A DNA stretch of 64,000 nt from UBA5448 sp045536965 (GCA_045536965.1 JAZSON010000024.1:1-64000); one strand, 5' to 3'; shown: positions 40,626 to 49,306, counted from the first letter of the stretch. Notes: generated from the sequence alone by a model not told the origin. Program-made: numbers and translations.

Positions 40626-41675
40626 TCACTCAAAAATAACCGAGTTTTCTTTGCAAGTATTGATAATGTCCATCAGCTTGATGGTCTGTTCAACGGGAAC
40701 AAAAGAGGGCTTATCCTCGACCACATATTCATAGAAAGCATCGTAATAATCCACGGGAGGAAAATCGTTGATGGGGAAATCCTTGGTATGCCAAGGCAGA
40801 TCGGCCGAGCGCTCGGGCGCATATTTTCTGTCAGCCGCAGCCAGTTCCTCCGAAAGAGAAACAGCCGACAGTTCCTCGGGAACAAGATATTGCACACGGA
40901 AAGCGGGGGTGCCGTCCTGCAATTTCACGCGGCTGATAGAACCATATTTACCGTACACTGCAAAGGGCGGTAACGCCAAAGCAGTGGCTTGGTTAATATC
41001 AATATCAATGGTAATGTGAGATTTTGTAAGAAGAAGAATCTTTACCACATCATCGGCATCGCCGAGAGAAGCCATGCGGTAACGAATACAATCCATTTTT
41101 TCAATTTCCTCGTCAGATCCTAACAAAAAGAGGGCTTGATCGATATAATGGGCGCCGTAATTATTCAACATACCACCGCCGAATTTCAGCATCGCCTGCC
41201 AATCGTTACGACGTGCATAGGCCGAAACAGTACGCTTAAACATATATACCCTGCCGATCAGATCCTCTTGCAGCACCGCGCGCAGAGCCACAGCGTCAGG
41301 CAACAGACGGTGGGGTTGGTAGACCATCAGCTTACGGCCTGTTCTGACCATGCAATCCCGAATGGCAATACATTCCTCCAGATCCTTGGCCATAGGTTTA
41401 TCCAGAAAAACATCCACACCCGCTTCCATCGCAAGCACGGCATGCGCTCTATGCAAATGGGTCGGAGTGCAGATAACGACAGCGTCGGGCTTTGCCTTTT
41501 CAATCATGACCGAAATATCGGTATATCCCTCCACCCCATATTTCTCTTTGGCTTCCAAAAGGCGGTCGGCATTGTTGTCAACCACGGCGCAAAGTGTAAA
41601 CTTGGGGTTTTTCAAAATGGTGGGAATATGATACGCCCAACCGACACGACCCAAACCAATCACAGCAATTTTCAT
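40626..41675 (-). CDS. Gfo/Idh/MocA-family oxidoreductase (1)
   Basis: The 349-residue NAD(P)-dependent dehydrogenase begins MKIAVIGLGRVG, a Rossmann dinucleotide site, with CTPTHLH and the DKPMAKD catalytic-lysine motif (EKP variant with Asp) near residue 95, and a later GGGMLNNYGAHYIDQALFL with the conserved His. Substrates are usually sugars or inositols. It is transcribed with the second Gfo/Idh gene 66 bases upstream, though a strong hairpin separates them. The start at 41675 has GGAG upstream; a GTG at 41687 is less likely. Confidence 0.9.
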   Translation of the reverse strand: MKIAVIGLGRVGWAYHIPTILKNPKFTLCAVVDNNADRLLEAKEKYGVEGYTDISVMIEKAKPDAVVICTPTHLHRAHAVLAMEAGVDVFLDKPMAKDLEECIAIRDCMVRTGRKLMVYQPHRLLPDAVALRAVLQEDLIGRVYMFKRTVSAYARRNDWQAMLKFGGGMLNNYGAHYIDQALFLLGSDEEIEKMDCIRYRMASLGDADDVVKILLLTKSHITIDIDINQATALALPPFAVYGKYGSISRVKLQDGTPAFRVQYLVPEELSAVSLSEELAAADRKYAPERSADLPWHTKDFPINDFPPVDYYDAFYEYVVEDKPSFVPVEQTIKLMDIINTCKENSVIFE

Positions 41676-41702
41676 CCTACTGTTCACTCCAATTCATAAA
41701 AT

Positions 41703-41736
41703 ACAGCGGCAAAACCCGAATAGGTTTTGCCGCTGT
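41703..41736 (-). terminator. hairpin between the two Gfo/Idh genes
   Basis: Perfect 14-base inverted repeat ACAGCGGCAAAACC / GGTTTTGCCGCTGT, then ATTTTAT on the minus strand. It terminates or attenuates the transcript of the upstream gene. Confidence 0.75.
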
Positions 41737-41741
41737 TTGCT

Positions 41742-42791
41742 TTATCGGGCGGTAAATTCCTTCATATCGATGGGTTTACCGGTACGGGAAGATTCATAGA
41801 TTGCCAAAATAAGATCCACAGGTCTGCGTCCTTCATTGACATCGATCATGGGTTGTCTTCCCTCTTGGATGGCCGAGAAGAAGTCGGTCAACTGAGGAAT
41901 ATGCGTGCCCCATTCGTTTGCATCGGGGCGGTTAGCGGCATTGGGATCGGCGCGATCAAACACGATGTCGGCGGGTTTTTCCTTGCCTTCAACATTCCAT
42001 TCGGTAAAGAATTTTTCTTCCATGTGGATGGTACCCTTGTCGCCGTTGAAATGGAATACCTTGGGATAACCGGGATAAACCGATGTAGTACCTTGGATGA
42101 CACCCAAAGCGCCCGATTCATATTCTAAAACAGCAGCCGCAGTATCTTCAACTTCGATGTTACGGGCAAGTGTTCTGCAGTTGGCATAAACTGTTTTTAC
42201 ATCGCCCATGATAAACAGAAGCTGGTCAACGCCGTGAATACCTTGATTCATCAAAGCGCCGCCGCCATCCAGTTTCCAGGTGCCACGCCAACCCGAGTTG
42301 CCGTAATACTCATGGGAACGGAAGAACTTCATGTAAACATCACCCGAAACCATTCTGCCGAGTTCACCGCTTTGAACGGCTTGACGTGCGCGCAAAATGG
42401 TGGGATAGTAGCGCATTTGAGAAACAGAGGTCAGGATAACATTGTGCTTCTTGCAGGCGTCCTGCAAATCATTCAACTGTTCGGTGGTGATGGCCATGGG
42501 CTTTTCGACCACGATGTGTTTGCCCGCTTTGGCGGCGCGGATGGCAAGATCCGAATGGAAGCCACTGGGAGTACAAATGGAAACGCTGTCGATATCGTCG
42601 CTCGCGAGCATATCGTCAATGGTTTCGTACGCCTTTACACCCTCATATTCAGATGCAAATCTCTGGGCAAACTCAATTTTCACATCGGCACAGCCCGCCA
42701 AGCAGACCGGCATGGTTTTGGAAAGCTCATTGATTGCATAGGCATGCCACTTGGAAATCAAGCCGCATCCGATAATTCCATGTTTAATCAT
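41742..42791 (-). CDS. Gfo/Idh/MocA-family oxidoreductase (2)
   Basis: The 349-residue enzyme begins MIKHGIIGCGLISKWHA (dinucleotide site) and has CTPSGFH, the catalytic VVEKPMAIT motif and GGGALMNQGIHGVDQL with the active-site His. It oxidises or reduces a sugar-like substrate with NAD(P). It is only distantly similar to the neighbour at 40626. The promoter is near consensus. Its place beside a second dehydrogenase suggests a catabolic route for an unusual sugar, but no transporter or kinase is adjacent. Confidence 0.92.
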   Translation of the reverse strand: MIKHGIIGCGLISKWHAYAINELSKTMPVCLAGCADVKIEFAQRFASEYEGVKAYETIDDMLASDDIDSVSICTPSGFHSDLAIRAAKAGKHIVVEKPMAITTEQLNDLQDACKKHNVILTSVSQMRYYPTILRARQAVQSGELGRMVSGDVYMKFFRSHEYYGNSGWRGTWKLDGGGALMNQGIHGVDQLLFIMGDVKTVYANCRTLARNIEVEDTAAAVLEYESGALGVIQGTTSVYPGYPKVFHFNGDKGTIHMEEKFFTEWNVEGKEKPADIVFDRADPNAANRPDANEWGTHIPQLTDFFSAIQEGRQPMIDVNEGRRPVDLILAIYESSRTGKPIDMKEFTAR

Positions 42792-42824
42792 TTTTCGTAG
42801 TATCCTTTCTTACGAGATGTATTG

Positions 42825-42853
42825 ATTATACAACAATTTTCCATTTTCGTCAA
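42825..42853 (-). promoter_or_regulatory. promoter of the Gfo/Idh pair
   Basis: Minus-strand -35 TTGACG (42848-42853), 17-base spacer, -10 TATAAT (42825-42830). Confidence 0.8.
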
Positions 42854-42879
42854 GTGGAAAAGGGATTTTCTCATCATCA

Positions 42880-42905
42880 AAATCGGGCGGCTTTTTGCCG
42901 CCCGA
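42880..42905 (-). terminator. terminator of the BspA-type gene
   Basis: GGGCGGC / GCCGCCC hairpin with ATTTT on the minus strand, immediately after the stop at 42909. Confidence 0.75.
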
Positions 42906-42908
42906 AGA

Positions 42909-44783
42909 TCATCCTTCGTTTGATTGCTTTTTCTTTTTGATCACCGCAACAAAAATACCCGCCGCGGCAAGCAAAAGTGCGCCGCCGACAAGATACCAAA
43001 CGAGAAAGCTCTTTTCCTCCTCATCATGCCTGTCGCAATCGACCGGCTCGGCATAATGCCAGGTTTCCGCCAAAGAAACCAAGCTTGTAATATCACCGAA
43101 ATCGATCCTCTCGCGGTCGGCTTCGCTGCCTGCGTAAAAGACTTCGTCTGCAAAATAATAGGGATAATCGACAATATCCGAATAAGTCAAGCTCACAAAC
43201 GGACAGTGGGTAACACTCAACGGTAATGTGATCGCCTGCAGTTCAAAGCAACCCTCAAAGCAGTTTTCCGAAACGGTTTTCGTTCCTTCTTTTATCACAA
43301 AATTTCCTGTACATTTTCTGTCTGCCGCAACGAGATGCTTTCCGCAGTAAAGCCCGCCGTTTTCCCAGTTTGCTTTATCCGAATAAAAAGCGGAATCCTT
43401 CAAGACCTCTTGACCGATATAGGTAACACTGTCGGGAAATGTAAGGTCTGTCAGTTCACCGCATCCGCGAAATACCGAATCCTCTATTTTTTCCAGCCCA
43501 TCTTGGATTTCAACCGATTTTAACACTTCACATCTTATAATTGCACCCATTTCAAGTGTTTTAACACTTTTGGGCAGAATGACCGATGTGACTTTTTTGC
43601 AATCCTGAAATGCCCACCGCGAAATGGTTTCCGTTCCCTCCCGCACGCTTATGACTCCATCGAGCGTGGTATCGACTGCCACAAGACAGCTTCCTATATA
43701 CATAAATCCGTCCTGCCAATTCGCCGGATCATCAAAATACGCCGTTTCTTCCAAATCTGTGCGATCGATTTGTTCCATATTTCCGCTAAAAGTGATGCTT
43801 TTAAGGTTTTGGCAACGTCTGAAAGCATACCCATTCAATGCGGTGAGACTTTTCGGCAGCACGATGCTTTCCAACGCGGTGCATTCTGCAAACGTAAACA
43901 GACCGAGAGCTTGCACACCCTCCTCAATGGTCACGTTTTTCAAGGATCGGCAGCCATCAAAGCCGTCCAAAACCTTGAGACCCCCGCTGACATAAAGGCT
44001 TTCCAAGGCATCGCAGTTAGAAAAAGACATGGATTTCATTTCTTTCACCGAGGATGGAATGGTCACCGACGTGAGTCCATCACAATCATAAAATGCCATC
44101 TCCCCGATGCTTGTAACCGTAGAGGGAATAGTCAGTGACGTGAGTCCGTCGCAATCGCGGAAGGCGTACATGGGAATGGTCGTCATCTCGGGCGGAAGCA
44201 CCAACGCGGTCAGCGTTTTACAACCGCTAAATGCGTTATAACCAATCGAGGTAACCGAGCCGTCGGTCGGTATAACGGGATTTGCCCCTACCGCCACGAT
44301 CTCTTTTTTCTTTTTGTCAATAAGACAGTTGTTTATTACCGTATAGACGGGATTACCATCCTCCACCTCCAGCACCGCAAGCGCATCACAGCCGGCAAAC
44401 GCACCGCCGCCGACTTGTGTAACGGTCGCGGGAATGGTTACGCCGGTAAGCGAAGTACAACGGTCAAAGGCCGAAGATTGAATGGTCGTTAAGCCTTTCG
44501 GCAAGGCAATCCCCGTCAGTTCGGTGCAGCCGTTAAACGCTCGCTCGCCAATCGTATTCACAGAATATCCGTCGATCGTTTCGGGAATAGTCAGATCACC
44601 GCTCGGCTTTTCTTCGCACCGCTGAATAATCAGCTCACCGTCAAAAACTTCATAATATAATTGCTCATAATAACCGTATGCCTCCGGTATAGGTCTGGGA
44701 GGAGGCGAAGCAAAGACACAAAAGATGCTTAAGTTGCTGATCAGAAGTAAAACTACGATCGTTAAACCAATAAACCTTTTCAT
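42909..44783 (-). CDS. BspA-type leucine-rich-repeat surface protein
   Basis: The 624-residue protein has an N-terminal signal (MKRFIGLTIVVLLLISNLSI), about 14 repeats of the BspA/TpLRR type (e.g. IGERAFNGCTELTGIALPKG, ITSIG-like AF.DC..LTS.TIPSTV), and a C-terminal membrane helix (FLVWYLVGGALLLAAAGIFV) followed by KKKKQ. It is thus anchored in the membrane with repeats outside. Such proteins bind host or microbial ligands. AGAGG nine bases upstream of the ATG at 44783 decides the start. It has its own promoter and terminator. Confidence 0.9.
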   Translation of the reverse strand: MKRFIGLTIVVLLLISNLSIFCVFASPPPRPIPEAYGYYEQLYYEVFDGELIIQRCEEKPSGDLTIPETIDGYSVNTIGERAFNGCTELTGIALPKGLTTIQSSAFDRCTSLTGVTIPATVTQVGGGAFAGCDALAVLEVEDGNPVYTVINNCLIDKKKKEIVAVGANPVIPTDGSVTSIGYNAFSGCKTLTALVLPPEMTTIPMYAFRDCDGLTSLTIPSTVTSIGEMAFYDCDGLTSVTIPSSVKEMKSMSFSNCDALESLYVSGGLKVLDGFDGCRSLKNVTIEEGVQALGLFTFAECTALESIVLPKSLTALNGYAFRRCQNLKSITFSGNMEQIDRTDLEETAYFDDPANWQDGFMYIGSCLVAVDTTLDGVISVREGTETISRWAFQDCKKVTSVILPKSVKTLEMGAIIRCEVLKSVEIQDGLEKIEDSVFRGCGELTDLTFPDSVTYIGQEVLKDSAFYSDKANWENGGLYCGKHLVAADRKCTGNFVIKEGTKTVSENCFEGCFELQAITLPLSVTHCPFVSLTYSDIVDYPYYFADEVFYAGSEADRERIDFGDITSLVSLAETWHYAEPVDCDRHDEEEKSFLVWYLVGGALLLAAAGIFVAVIKKKKQSNEG

Positions 44784-44840
44784 TAAACTCATCCTCTCAA
44801 AATATAACAAAACGGAATGAAATAACCTTACTACAACAAT

Positions 44841-44869
44841 ATTATACAAGAAGATCATTTTGATGTCAA
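44841..44869 (-). promoter_or_regulatory. promoter of the BspA-type gene
   Basis: Minus-strand -35 TTGACA (44864-44869), 17-base spacer, -10 TATAAT (44841-44846). Confidence 0.85.
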
Positions 44870-45017
44870 CCTATTTGTGCATATTGCGCACAGCGCCGCC
44901 CGTTTTGCACAAAAAAGTGCAAAGGTTGGGGTGCGCGAGAAAATTCATGCTGTAATGTATAAAAGAACCAATCGGTGTCAACAATAGGGATACACAAAAT
45001 AAAAAGGAGAGAAACAC

Positions 45018-45695
45018 ATGCGAGAGAAGATAAAAAAAGGTTATAAAAAGTTTCTGGCAGGCGGGGGCTTATACATAGCCCTTGCGCTATGTATTCTCAC
45101 AGTCATCAGCTTGGCTGTCTATTCTTCCATCCGTTCGGCCGTCACCTCCATCGGCGAGGGAACTCCCACACAGGATGATGCAGTTACAAACACGGGAAAT
45201 CAAACAGAAACCACCGATAAGACCGACAAAACAGACCCGCCCAAAAACGAACAAAGCAGCATCGACACCGCAGTTCCCATTAAAGTTTCCTATTCTTATC
45301 CCGTTGTCGGCCAAATCAGCAAGAACTTTTCGGATGAAACCCTTGTGTTTTCGGTCACCATGAACGATTACCGCACCCATAGCGGCCTTGACATCAGCGG
45401 CATCGTGGGTAGTGCGGTCAAAGCATCGGCCGATGGCATCATCACCGCCGTTTATGCCGATCCTCTCATGGGACAAACCATCGAGATCACCCATGCCGAC
45501 GGCATGATCAGCCGTTATCAGAATCTCTCGGCGACCCTCCCCCAAAACGTTGAAGTGGGTGTGGAAGTAAAGGGCGGCGACATCATCGGCGGCATTGGAG
45601 AAACCGCTCTGATCGAATGTGCCGAGGAACCCCATTTGCATCTTGAATTCATTACAGACGGTGAAAAAGTCAATCCCAAAAATTATATCCAATAA
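45018..45695 (+). CDS. M23 metallopeptidase-domain protein, SpoIIQ-like
   Basis: The 225-residue protein has one N-terminal membrane helix (LYIALALCILTVISLAVYSS), a Thr/Asp/Lys linker and an extracellular LytM (M23) domain. Both halves of the zinc site are present: HSGLD near residue 120 and PHLHLEF near 207. The topology and size match SpoIIQ, which joins SpoIIIAH across the forespore membranes during engulfment; clostridial SpoIIQ keeps the zinc site as here. A cell-wall hydrolase not tied to sporulation is the alternative. AAGGAGAG precedes the start. Its 3' end and terminator are duplicated 940 bases downstream. Confidence 0.8.
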   Translation: MREKIKKGYKKFLAGGGLYIALALCILTVISLAVYSSIRSAVTSIGEGTPTQDDAVTNTGNQTETTDKTDKTDPPKNEQSSIDTAVPIKVSYSYPVVGQISKNFSDETLVFSVTMNDYRTHSGLDISGIVGSAVKASADGIITAVYADPLMGQTIEITHADGMISRYQNLSATLPQNVEVGVEVKGGDIIGGIGETALIECAEEPHLHLEFITDGEKVNPKNYIQ

Positions 45696-45740
45696 ACCGA
45701 CACACAAAAAACCTGCCGCACGGCAGGTTTTTTGTTATCA
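45656..45740. repeat. 85-base direct repeat, copy A
   Basis: Covers the last 12 codons of the SpoIIQ-like gene, its stop and its terminator, and is identical to 46598-46682. Confidence 0.95.
45706..45732. terminator. terminator of the SpoIIQ-like gene
   Basis: AAAAAACCTGCCG / CGGCAGGTTTTTT, bidirectional; the same hairpin recurs at 46648-46674. Confidence 0.92.
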
Positions 45741-45753
45741 GCGCTATTCGATT

Positions 45754-45993
45754 TTATTCCAATCCGGCAAAGAAATCATCATAAGAACAAGCGTAGAGCT
45801 TTTTCAATGCAACCAAAACACTGGCTCTGATATTCAATTCACCTGATTCATACTTTGCATAGGTCGTTCTTCCGATATCAACACCGCGTCTTTGCAGCTC
45901 GGCGCACAATTTTTCTTGCGACAGACCCGCGTGGTCACGAAGCAGACGCAGATTCCCGCCGAGATTCAAATCTCTCCTGATTTTTTGTTCCAT
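45754..45993 (-). CDS. XRE-family HTH regulator
   Basis: The 79-residue protein is a single Cro/cI-type helix-turn-helix domain: LRLLRDHAGLSQEKLCAEL, then TTYAKYESGELN. GGAG seven bases upstream supports the start. It is divergent from the SLOG-family gene and the two lie inside the 85-base direct repeats, so it may control that gene. No other domain is present. Confidence 0.85.
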   Translation of the reverse strand: MEQKIRRDLNLGGNLRLLRDHAGLSQEKLCAELQRRGVDIGRTTYAKYESGELNIRASVLVALKKLYACSYDDFFAGLE

Positions 45994-46027
45994 AACAACA
46001 CTCCATAAAACATTTGTCCCGCATCGG

Positions 46028-46056
46028 TTGCAACTGTTTATAGTTTATGTTATAAT
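46028..46056 (+). promoter_or_regulatory. promoter of the SLOG-family gene
   Basis: -35 TTGCAA (46028-46033), 17-base spacer, -10 TATAAT (46051-46056). Confidence 0.8.
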
Positions 46057-46102
46057 GAACCAAAATATTGTCCGTTATACTGGTCAATACCGAGGTGAAT
46101 CT

Positions 46103-46561
46103 ATGTTAACTTGCACTTTTTTCGGTCATAAAGATGCGCCAAATGAAATCGAGTCGCTTCTATTATCAACACTCATTGACTTGATCGAAAACAAAAACAT
46201 TTTGAAATGCTATGTCGGAAATCACGGAAACTTCGACTTTTTGGTTGCCCGTTGTCTATCTTCTCTCAAAAGAAACTATCCCATTGATTATTGCATCGTT
46301 TTGGCGTATATGCCGCTCAATTCAATCAGTACACCAACATGCGAACACAGCGAAACGCTCCTACCCAAAGGCATTGAGAAAATCCCAAAACGTTTTGCCA
46401 TAAGTTTTCGCAACAAATGGATGATTGAAAGATCGGAATATGTCATAACTTATGTAGAACACACCTTTGGCTGTTCCGTGCGATTTCAGGAGATGGCCAA
46501 AAAGAAGAAGAAGACAGTCATAAATCTCGCCGATCTCACTCGTACTGACATAGAGCATTGA
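46103..46561 (+). CDS. SLOG/DUF1273-like protein
   Basis: The 152-residue Rossmann-like protein starts MLTCTFFGHKDAPNEIE and contains YVGNHGNFDFLVARCL, a VLAYMPL strand, PKRFAISFRNKWMIERSEYVITYV and a C-terminal KKTVINL. This is the pattern of YpsA/DUF1273-type SLOG proteins, thought to bind nucleotide-derived ligands; the role of stand-alone members is not settled. GAGGTG upstream fixes the start at 46103. It is paired divergently with the XRE regulator inside a direct-repeat-bounded insert. The end overlaps no other gene. Confidence 0.8.
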   Translation: MLTCTFFGHKDAPNEIESLLLSTLIDLIENKNILKCYVGNHGNFDFLVARCLSSLKRNYPIDYCIVLAYMPLNSISTPTCEHSETLLPKGIEKIPKRFAISFRNKWMIERSEYVITYVEHTFGCSVRFQEMAKKKKKTVINLADLTRTDIEH

Positions 46562-46597
46562 GCCATCTATTCCCTTTTGCACCTCGAATTTCTATCC

Positions 46598-46682
46598 GAC
46601 GGTGAAAAAGTCAATCCCAAAAATTATATCCAATAAACCGACACACAAAAAACCTGCCGCACGGCAGGTTTTTTGTTATCAG
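46598..46682. repeat. 85-base direct repeat, copy B
   Basis: Identical to 45656-45740. The 20 bases before it still code in frame for LLHLEFLS, homologous to PHLHLEFIT of the SpoIIQ-like protein but with synonymous changes, so B is the tail of a diverged second version of that gene. Confidence 0.9.
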
Positions 46683-47227
46683 GTTGTATCGTCACCCACT
46701 TCTTCGGTGTATAATTCATCGTAATACCAACGTGCAGGATTTTCGTGGATGTATTTTGCGTGTTCCTCGTAATCGTCGAGATTGCGGATAATATGGTCAT
46801 GAAATCCTCGTTGCCACACGGATATTGCACCGCAACGCAAGCGAATTCTTTTGGAAGCATTCATTTTGATATATCCAACCGCATTTGAAATAATCGAACG
46901 GCATTGTAGGGGCGATTCACGAATCGCCCGCAAGGTATCCTCTTTTGTAATCATAACAAGTATGTGCACATGATTTGGCATAATCACATATTGATCGACG
47001 GTTATACCAAGATGCGCGGGTATATTTTGAATGACCGCCTCCACAATCTCACCGCAAACGGTCAATTTTGTTACGGTCGATTCGTGAATCGCCCCTACAA
47101 CAACACGAGAAAACAAGTTCTTTCTGTTATGGGTACATACCGTTATAAAATATGCACCTGCCGTGCTGTAATCATAATACTCAAGCCGCAAAGATTTCCT
47201 TTTCGGCAATTCTTGTTTATCTTTCAT
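46679..47227 (-). CDS. REP-associated tyrosine transposase (Y1/RAYT)
   Basis: The 182-residue protein belongs to the Y1 HUH transposases: HUH motif YVIMPNHVHILV near residue 86, WQRGFHDHIIRN near residue 140 and HENPARWYYDELY at the end. In many relatives a catalytic Tyr stands in the GFHDH region; here that place has Phe-His, so activity is uncertain. Inside the gene two 25-base inverted copies of a REP-type palindrome (46905-46930, 47075-47100) are translated in frame. RAYTs mobilise or maintain REP sequences rather than true insertion sequences. The ribosome site is weak. Confidence 0.85.
   Translation of the reverse strand: MKDKQELPKRKSLRLEYYDYSTAGAYFITVCTHNRKNLFSRVVVGAIHESTVTKLTVCGEIVEAVIQNIPAHLGITVDQYVIMPNHVHILVMITKEDTLRAIRESPLQCRSIISNAVGYIKMNASKRIRLRCGAISVWQRGFHDHIIRNLDDYEEHAKYIHENPARWYYDELYTEEVGDDTT
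46905..46930 (+). repeat. REP-type palindrome inside the transposase gene (a)
   Basis: TGTAGGGGCGATTCACGAAT continuing CGCCCG; contains the GGGCGATTC/GAATCGCCC dyad. It codes on the minus strand for AIRESPLQC. Confidence 0.75.
47075..47100 (-). repeat. REP-type palindrome inside the transposase gene (b)
   Basis: Inverted copy of 46905-46930, about 23 of 25 bases identical, coding for VVVGAIHEST. Confidence 0.75.
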
Positions 47228-47330
47228 TGTATCACCCAATTTATGATATAATAATATTTTGAAACAATCAAGTGATTATCCAAAAAGCGATGAGCACATA
47301 ATATTCGATATTATTTTGGGGATATAATCC

Positions 47331-47362
47331 GGTAGGGGTCGGCGCCCTCGACGACCCGCGAC
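47331..47362 (+). repeat. REP-like palindrome upstream of the transposase gene
   Basis: GGTAGGGGTCGGCGCCCTCG continuing ACGACCCGCG shows the GTAGGGG lead and a GGGTCG/CGACCC dyad, a different REP-type sequence next to the RAYT. Confidence 0.5.
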
Positions 47363-47388
47363 ATAAATCATATCTTTCACCATACAAA

Positions 47389-47411
47389 AAGGGCGGCAGA
47401 ACTGCCGCCCT
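47389..47411 (-). terminator. terminator of the M29 aminopeptidase gene
   Basis: GGGCGGCAG / CTGCCGCCC hairpin followed by CTTTTTG on the minus strand. Confidence 0.85.
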
Positions 47412-47430
47412 CGGTTATTTTTATTGATTT

Positions 47431-48657
47431 TCAAAACGCCCAGTTGCCGTTTTTGAAGATCTCGACCGACTTTCCGTCGCGGGTCTTACCCGTGATACAA
47501 AGGTCCTTGCTGCCGATCATAAAATCCACATGGATGATGGAATCGTTGATTCCCATTTTGTGCATTTCTTCATTTGTATATTTTTCGTAATTTTGAATGG
47601 TATTGGAAAATCCTCTGCCAAGCGCAAGGTGGCAAGCGGCATTTTCATCAAAAAGGGTGTTGTAGAATAAAAGCTCTGTTTCGCGGATGGGAGAATCATA
47701 CGGCACAAGCGCACATTCGCCGAGCATTGCGGCGCCCTCGTCCATCGCAATCATTTCACGCAAAACATTCTCGTTCTTTTCGGCCTTGACATCCACTACC
47801 TTGCCATCCTTAAAGGTGACCGAAAAGTTTTCAATAAGCTGTCCTTGGTAAGAAAGGGGTTTGGTGGCATAAACGATGCCGTCTGCCTTGCCAGCCCTCG
47901 GAGAGGTAAAGACCTCCTCGGTCGGCATGTTTGCAGTGAAAGGAACACCCGACATGGTATGCTCACCCGCCGCCAAAAAGTCGGCATTTTCAATCAAACC
48001 CACCGTCAGATCGGTGCCGTTGGAAGCGGTATAATGCAGGCTTTCCAACCCCATTTGATTGAGAACGGCGCATTTCGTTTCAAGGCTTTGTTTATGCGCA
48101 TCCCAATCCGCCACGGGGTCTTCCCCATCGGCGCGGGAGGTGTACAAAATGGCTTCCCAAAGCTTTTCCACCGCTTGAGATACCTTCAAATCAGGGAACA
48201 TCTTTTTCGCCCACGCCTTACCGGGAACAGCGGCAATACACCACTGATAACGGTTTTCCATTTCGTCGCGGTAGGGCTTAATGACTTTCATTTTTCCCTG
48301 CTGGCCTTTGGTAAATTTCTTCATATTGATGCCGTTAAGGCCATCGGGATCTTCCGAAAGAAGATAAATACACACGGGCAAAGTATCGACACGGTGCTGC
48401 CAACGCGCCTTTTCCCACTCTTCGACATGGGAGAGCACCTTGACCGAGCGATAGCGGACATGCAGCTTGGAAAGCCGCTGGTCATTCCATTCAACCAAAA
48501 CCTTGGCCGCGCCTGCTTTATAGCATTCGTCCACCACCATATAAACGAAATCGGGCTGATCAAGCTCAGCAAAGATCATGACCTCTTGTCCCTTTTGGAC
48601 GTTGCCGCCCACACGCGCGATCAAGTTGGCATAGCGGCGTAAAACAGTTTTTTTCAT
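47431..48657 (-). CDS. M29-family aminopeptidase
   Basis: The 408-residue protein is a thermophilic-type metallo-aminopeptidase (AmpS/PepS). It has GGNVQKGQEVMI near the N-terminus, SNGTDLTVGL, FTANMPTEEVFTSP with a metal-site Glu, AECA-like GECALVP, LGRGFSN and HVDFMIGS at the end, covering the two-metal site. It removes N-terminal residues from peptides in the cytoplasm. The start at 48657 has GGAG upstream. It stands alone. Confidence 0.92.
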   Translation of the reverse strand: MKKTVLRRYANLIARVGGNVQKGQEVMIFAELDQPDFVYMVVDECYKAGAAKVLVEWNDQRLSKLHVRYRSVKVLSHVEEWEKARWQHRVDTLPVCIYLLSEDPDGLNGINMKKFTKGQQGKMKVIKPYRDEMENRYQWCIAAVPGKAWAKKMFPDLKVSQAVEKLWEAILYTSRADGEDPVADWDAHKQSLETKCAVLNQMGLESLHYTASNGTDLTVGLIENADFLAAGEHTMSGVPFTANMPTEEVFTSPRAGKADGIVYATKPLSYQGQLIENFSVTFKDGKVVDVKAEKNENVLREMIAMDEGAAMLGECALVPYDSPIRETELLFYNTLFDENAACHLALGRGFSNTIQNYEKYTNEEMHKMGINDSIIHVDFMIGSKDLCITGKTRDGKSVEIFKNGNWAF

Positions 48658-48735
48658 ATTACGATACACTCCTTACGGTTGACATTTTTTCCCCATCGTG
48701 CTAAAATTATGCAAATTCATATCTTGGAGGACGCG

Positions 48736-49266
48736 ATGGAATCATCCACACAAGAAATTATAGAATACTTATCATCCAACGGGATACCCCACATCCGTTT
48801 TTCTCATCCCGTTGTATTTACCATGGAAGAAAAATTAAAAAACGATCTCGATGCAGGCGTTACGGGCGCAACCCATTGCAAAAATCTTCTTCTCTGCAAC
48901 CGACAAGGTACCCTCTTTTATCTGCTCATCATGCCCTATGAAAAGAGTTTTCGCACCGCTGAGGTTTCAAAACAACTCGGGGTTTCTCGTCTCAGTTTCG
49001 CAAGCGAAGAAAAACTCTCCTCTTTTCTCCACACCCATTCGGGGGCTGTCAGCCCACTCGGTCTAATGTACGACACCGAGTTTCGTGTTGGACTCGCCAT
49101 CGATAAGGAGCTGGAAAACAAGGAAAAGCTTTGTTTTCATCCAAATGATGAAAGCATGACCTGCATTTTCGAAAACCATGTGTTTTATCAAACACTCCTT
49201 CCCCTTTTAAAGCACAGACCCCGCTTTATTAAAGTGGAAGAAATCCCCCAAAGCAAACAAGAGTGA
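48736..49266 (+). CDS. YbaK/ProX-type aminoacyl-tRNA deacylase
   Basis: A 176-residue protein of the prolyl-tRNA editing family, which removes wrongly attached amino acids in trans. Visible are HIRFSHPVVFTMEE, GATHCKNLLLCN with the catalytic-region Lys, YEKSFRTAEVSKQLG and the ligand loop SGAVSPLGLMYD. GGAGG five bases upstream decides the start. The PrdX-like length and NLLL motif fit deacylation of Ala- or Cys-tRNA(Pro). Confidence 0.88.
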   Translation: MESSTQEIIEYLSSNGIPHIRFSHPVVFTMEEKLKNDLDAGVTGATHCKNLLLCNRQGTLFYLLIMPYEKSFRTAEVSKQLGVSRLSFASEEKLSSFLHTHSGAVSPLGLMYDTEFRVGLAIDKELENKEKLCFHPNDESMTCIFENHVFYQTLLPLLKHRPRFIKVEEIPQSKQE

Positions 49267-49269
49267 TTT

Positions 49270-49304
49270 TCGGGTATATGCCGAGTGGCATATACCCGTT
49301 TTTT
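49270..49304. terminator. bidirectional terminator
   Basis: CGGGTATATGCC / GGCATATACCCG then TTTTTT, between convergent genes. Confidence 0.88.
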
Positions 49305-49306
49305 GT

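Noticed and set aside
44940..45017. Sigma-F type promoter before the SpoIIQ-like gene
   Set aside because: GTATA and a later GG...AACAAT are present, but spacing and -10 do not fit well enough to claim.
46679..47227. Complete IS200/IS605 insertion sequence
   Set aside because: No tnpB, and the protein is of the REP-associated type without subterminal element ends.
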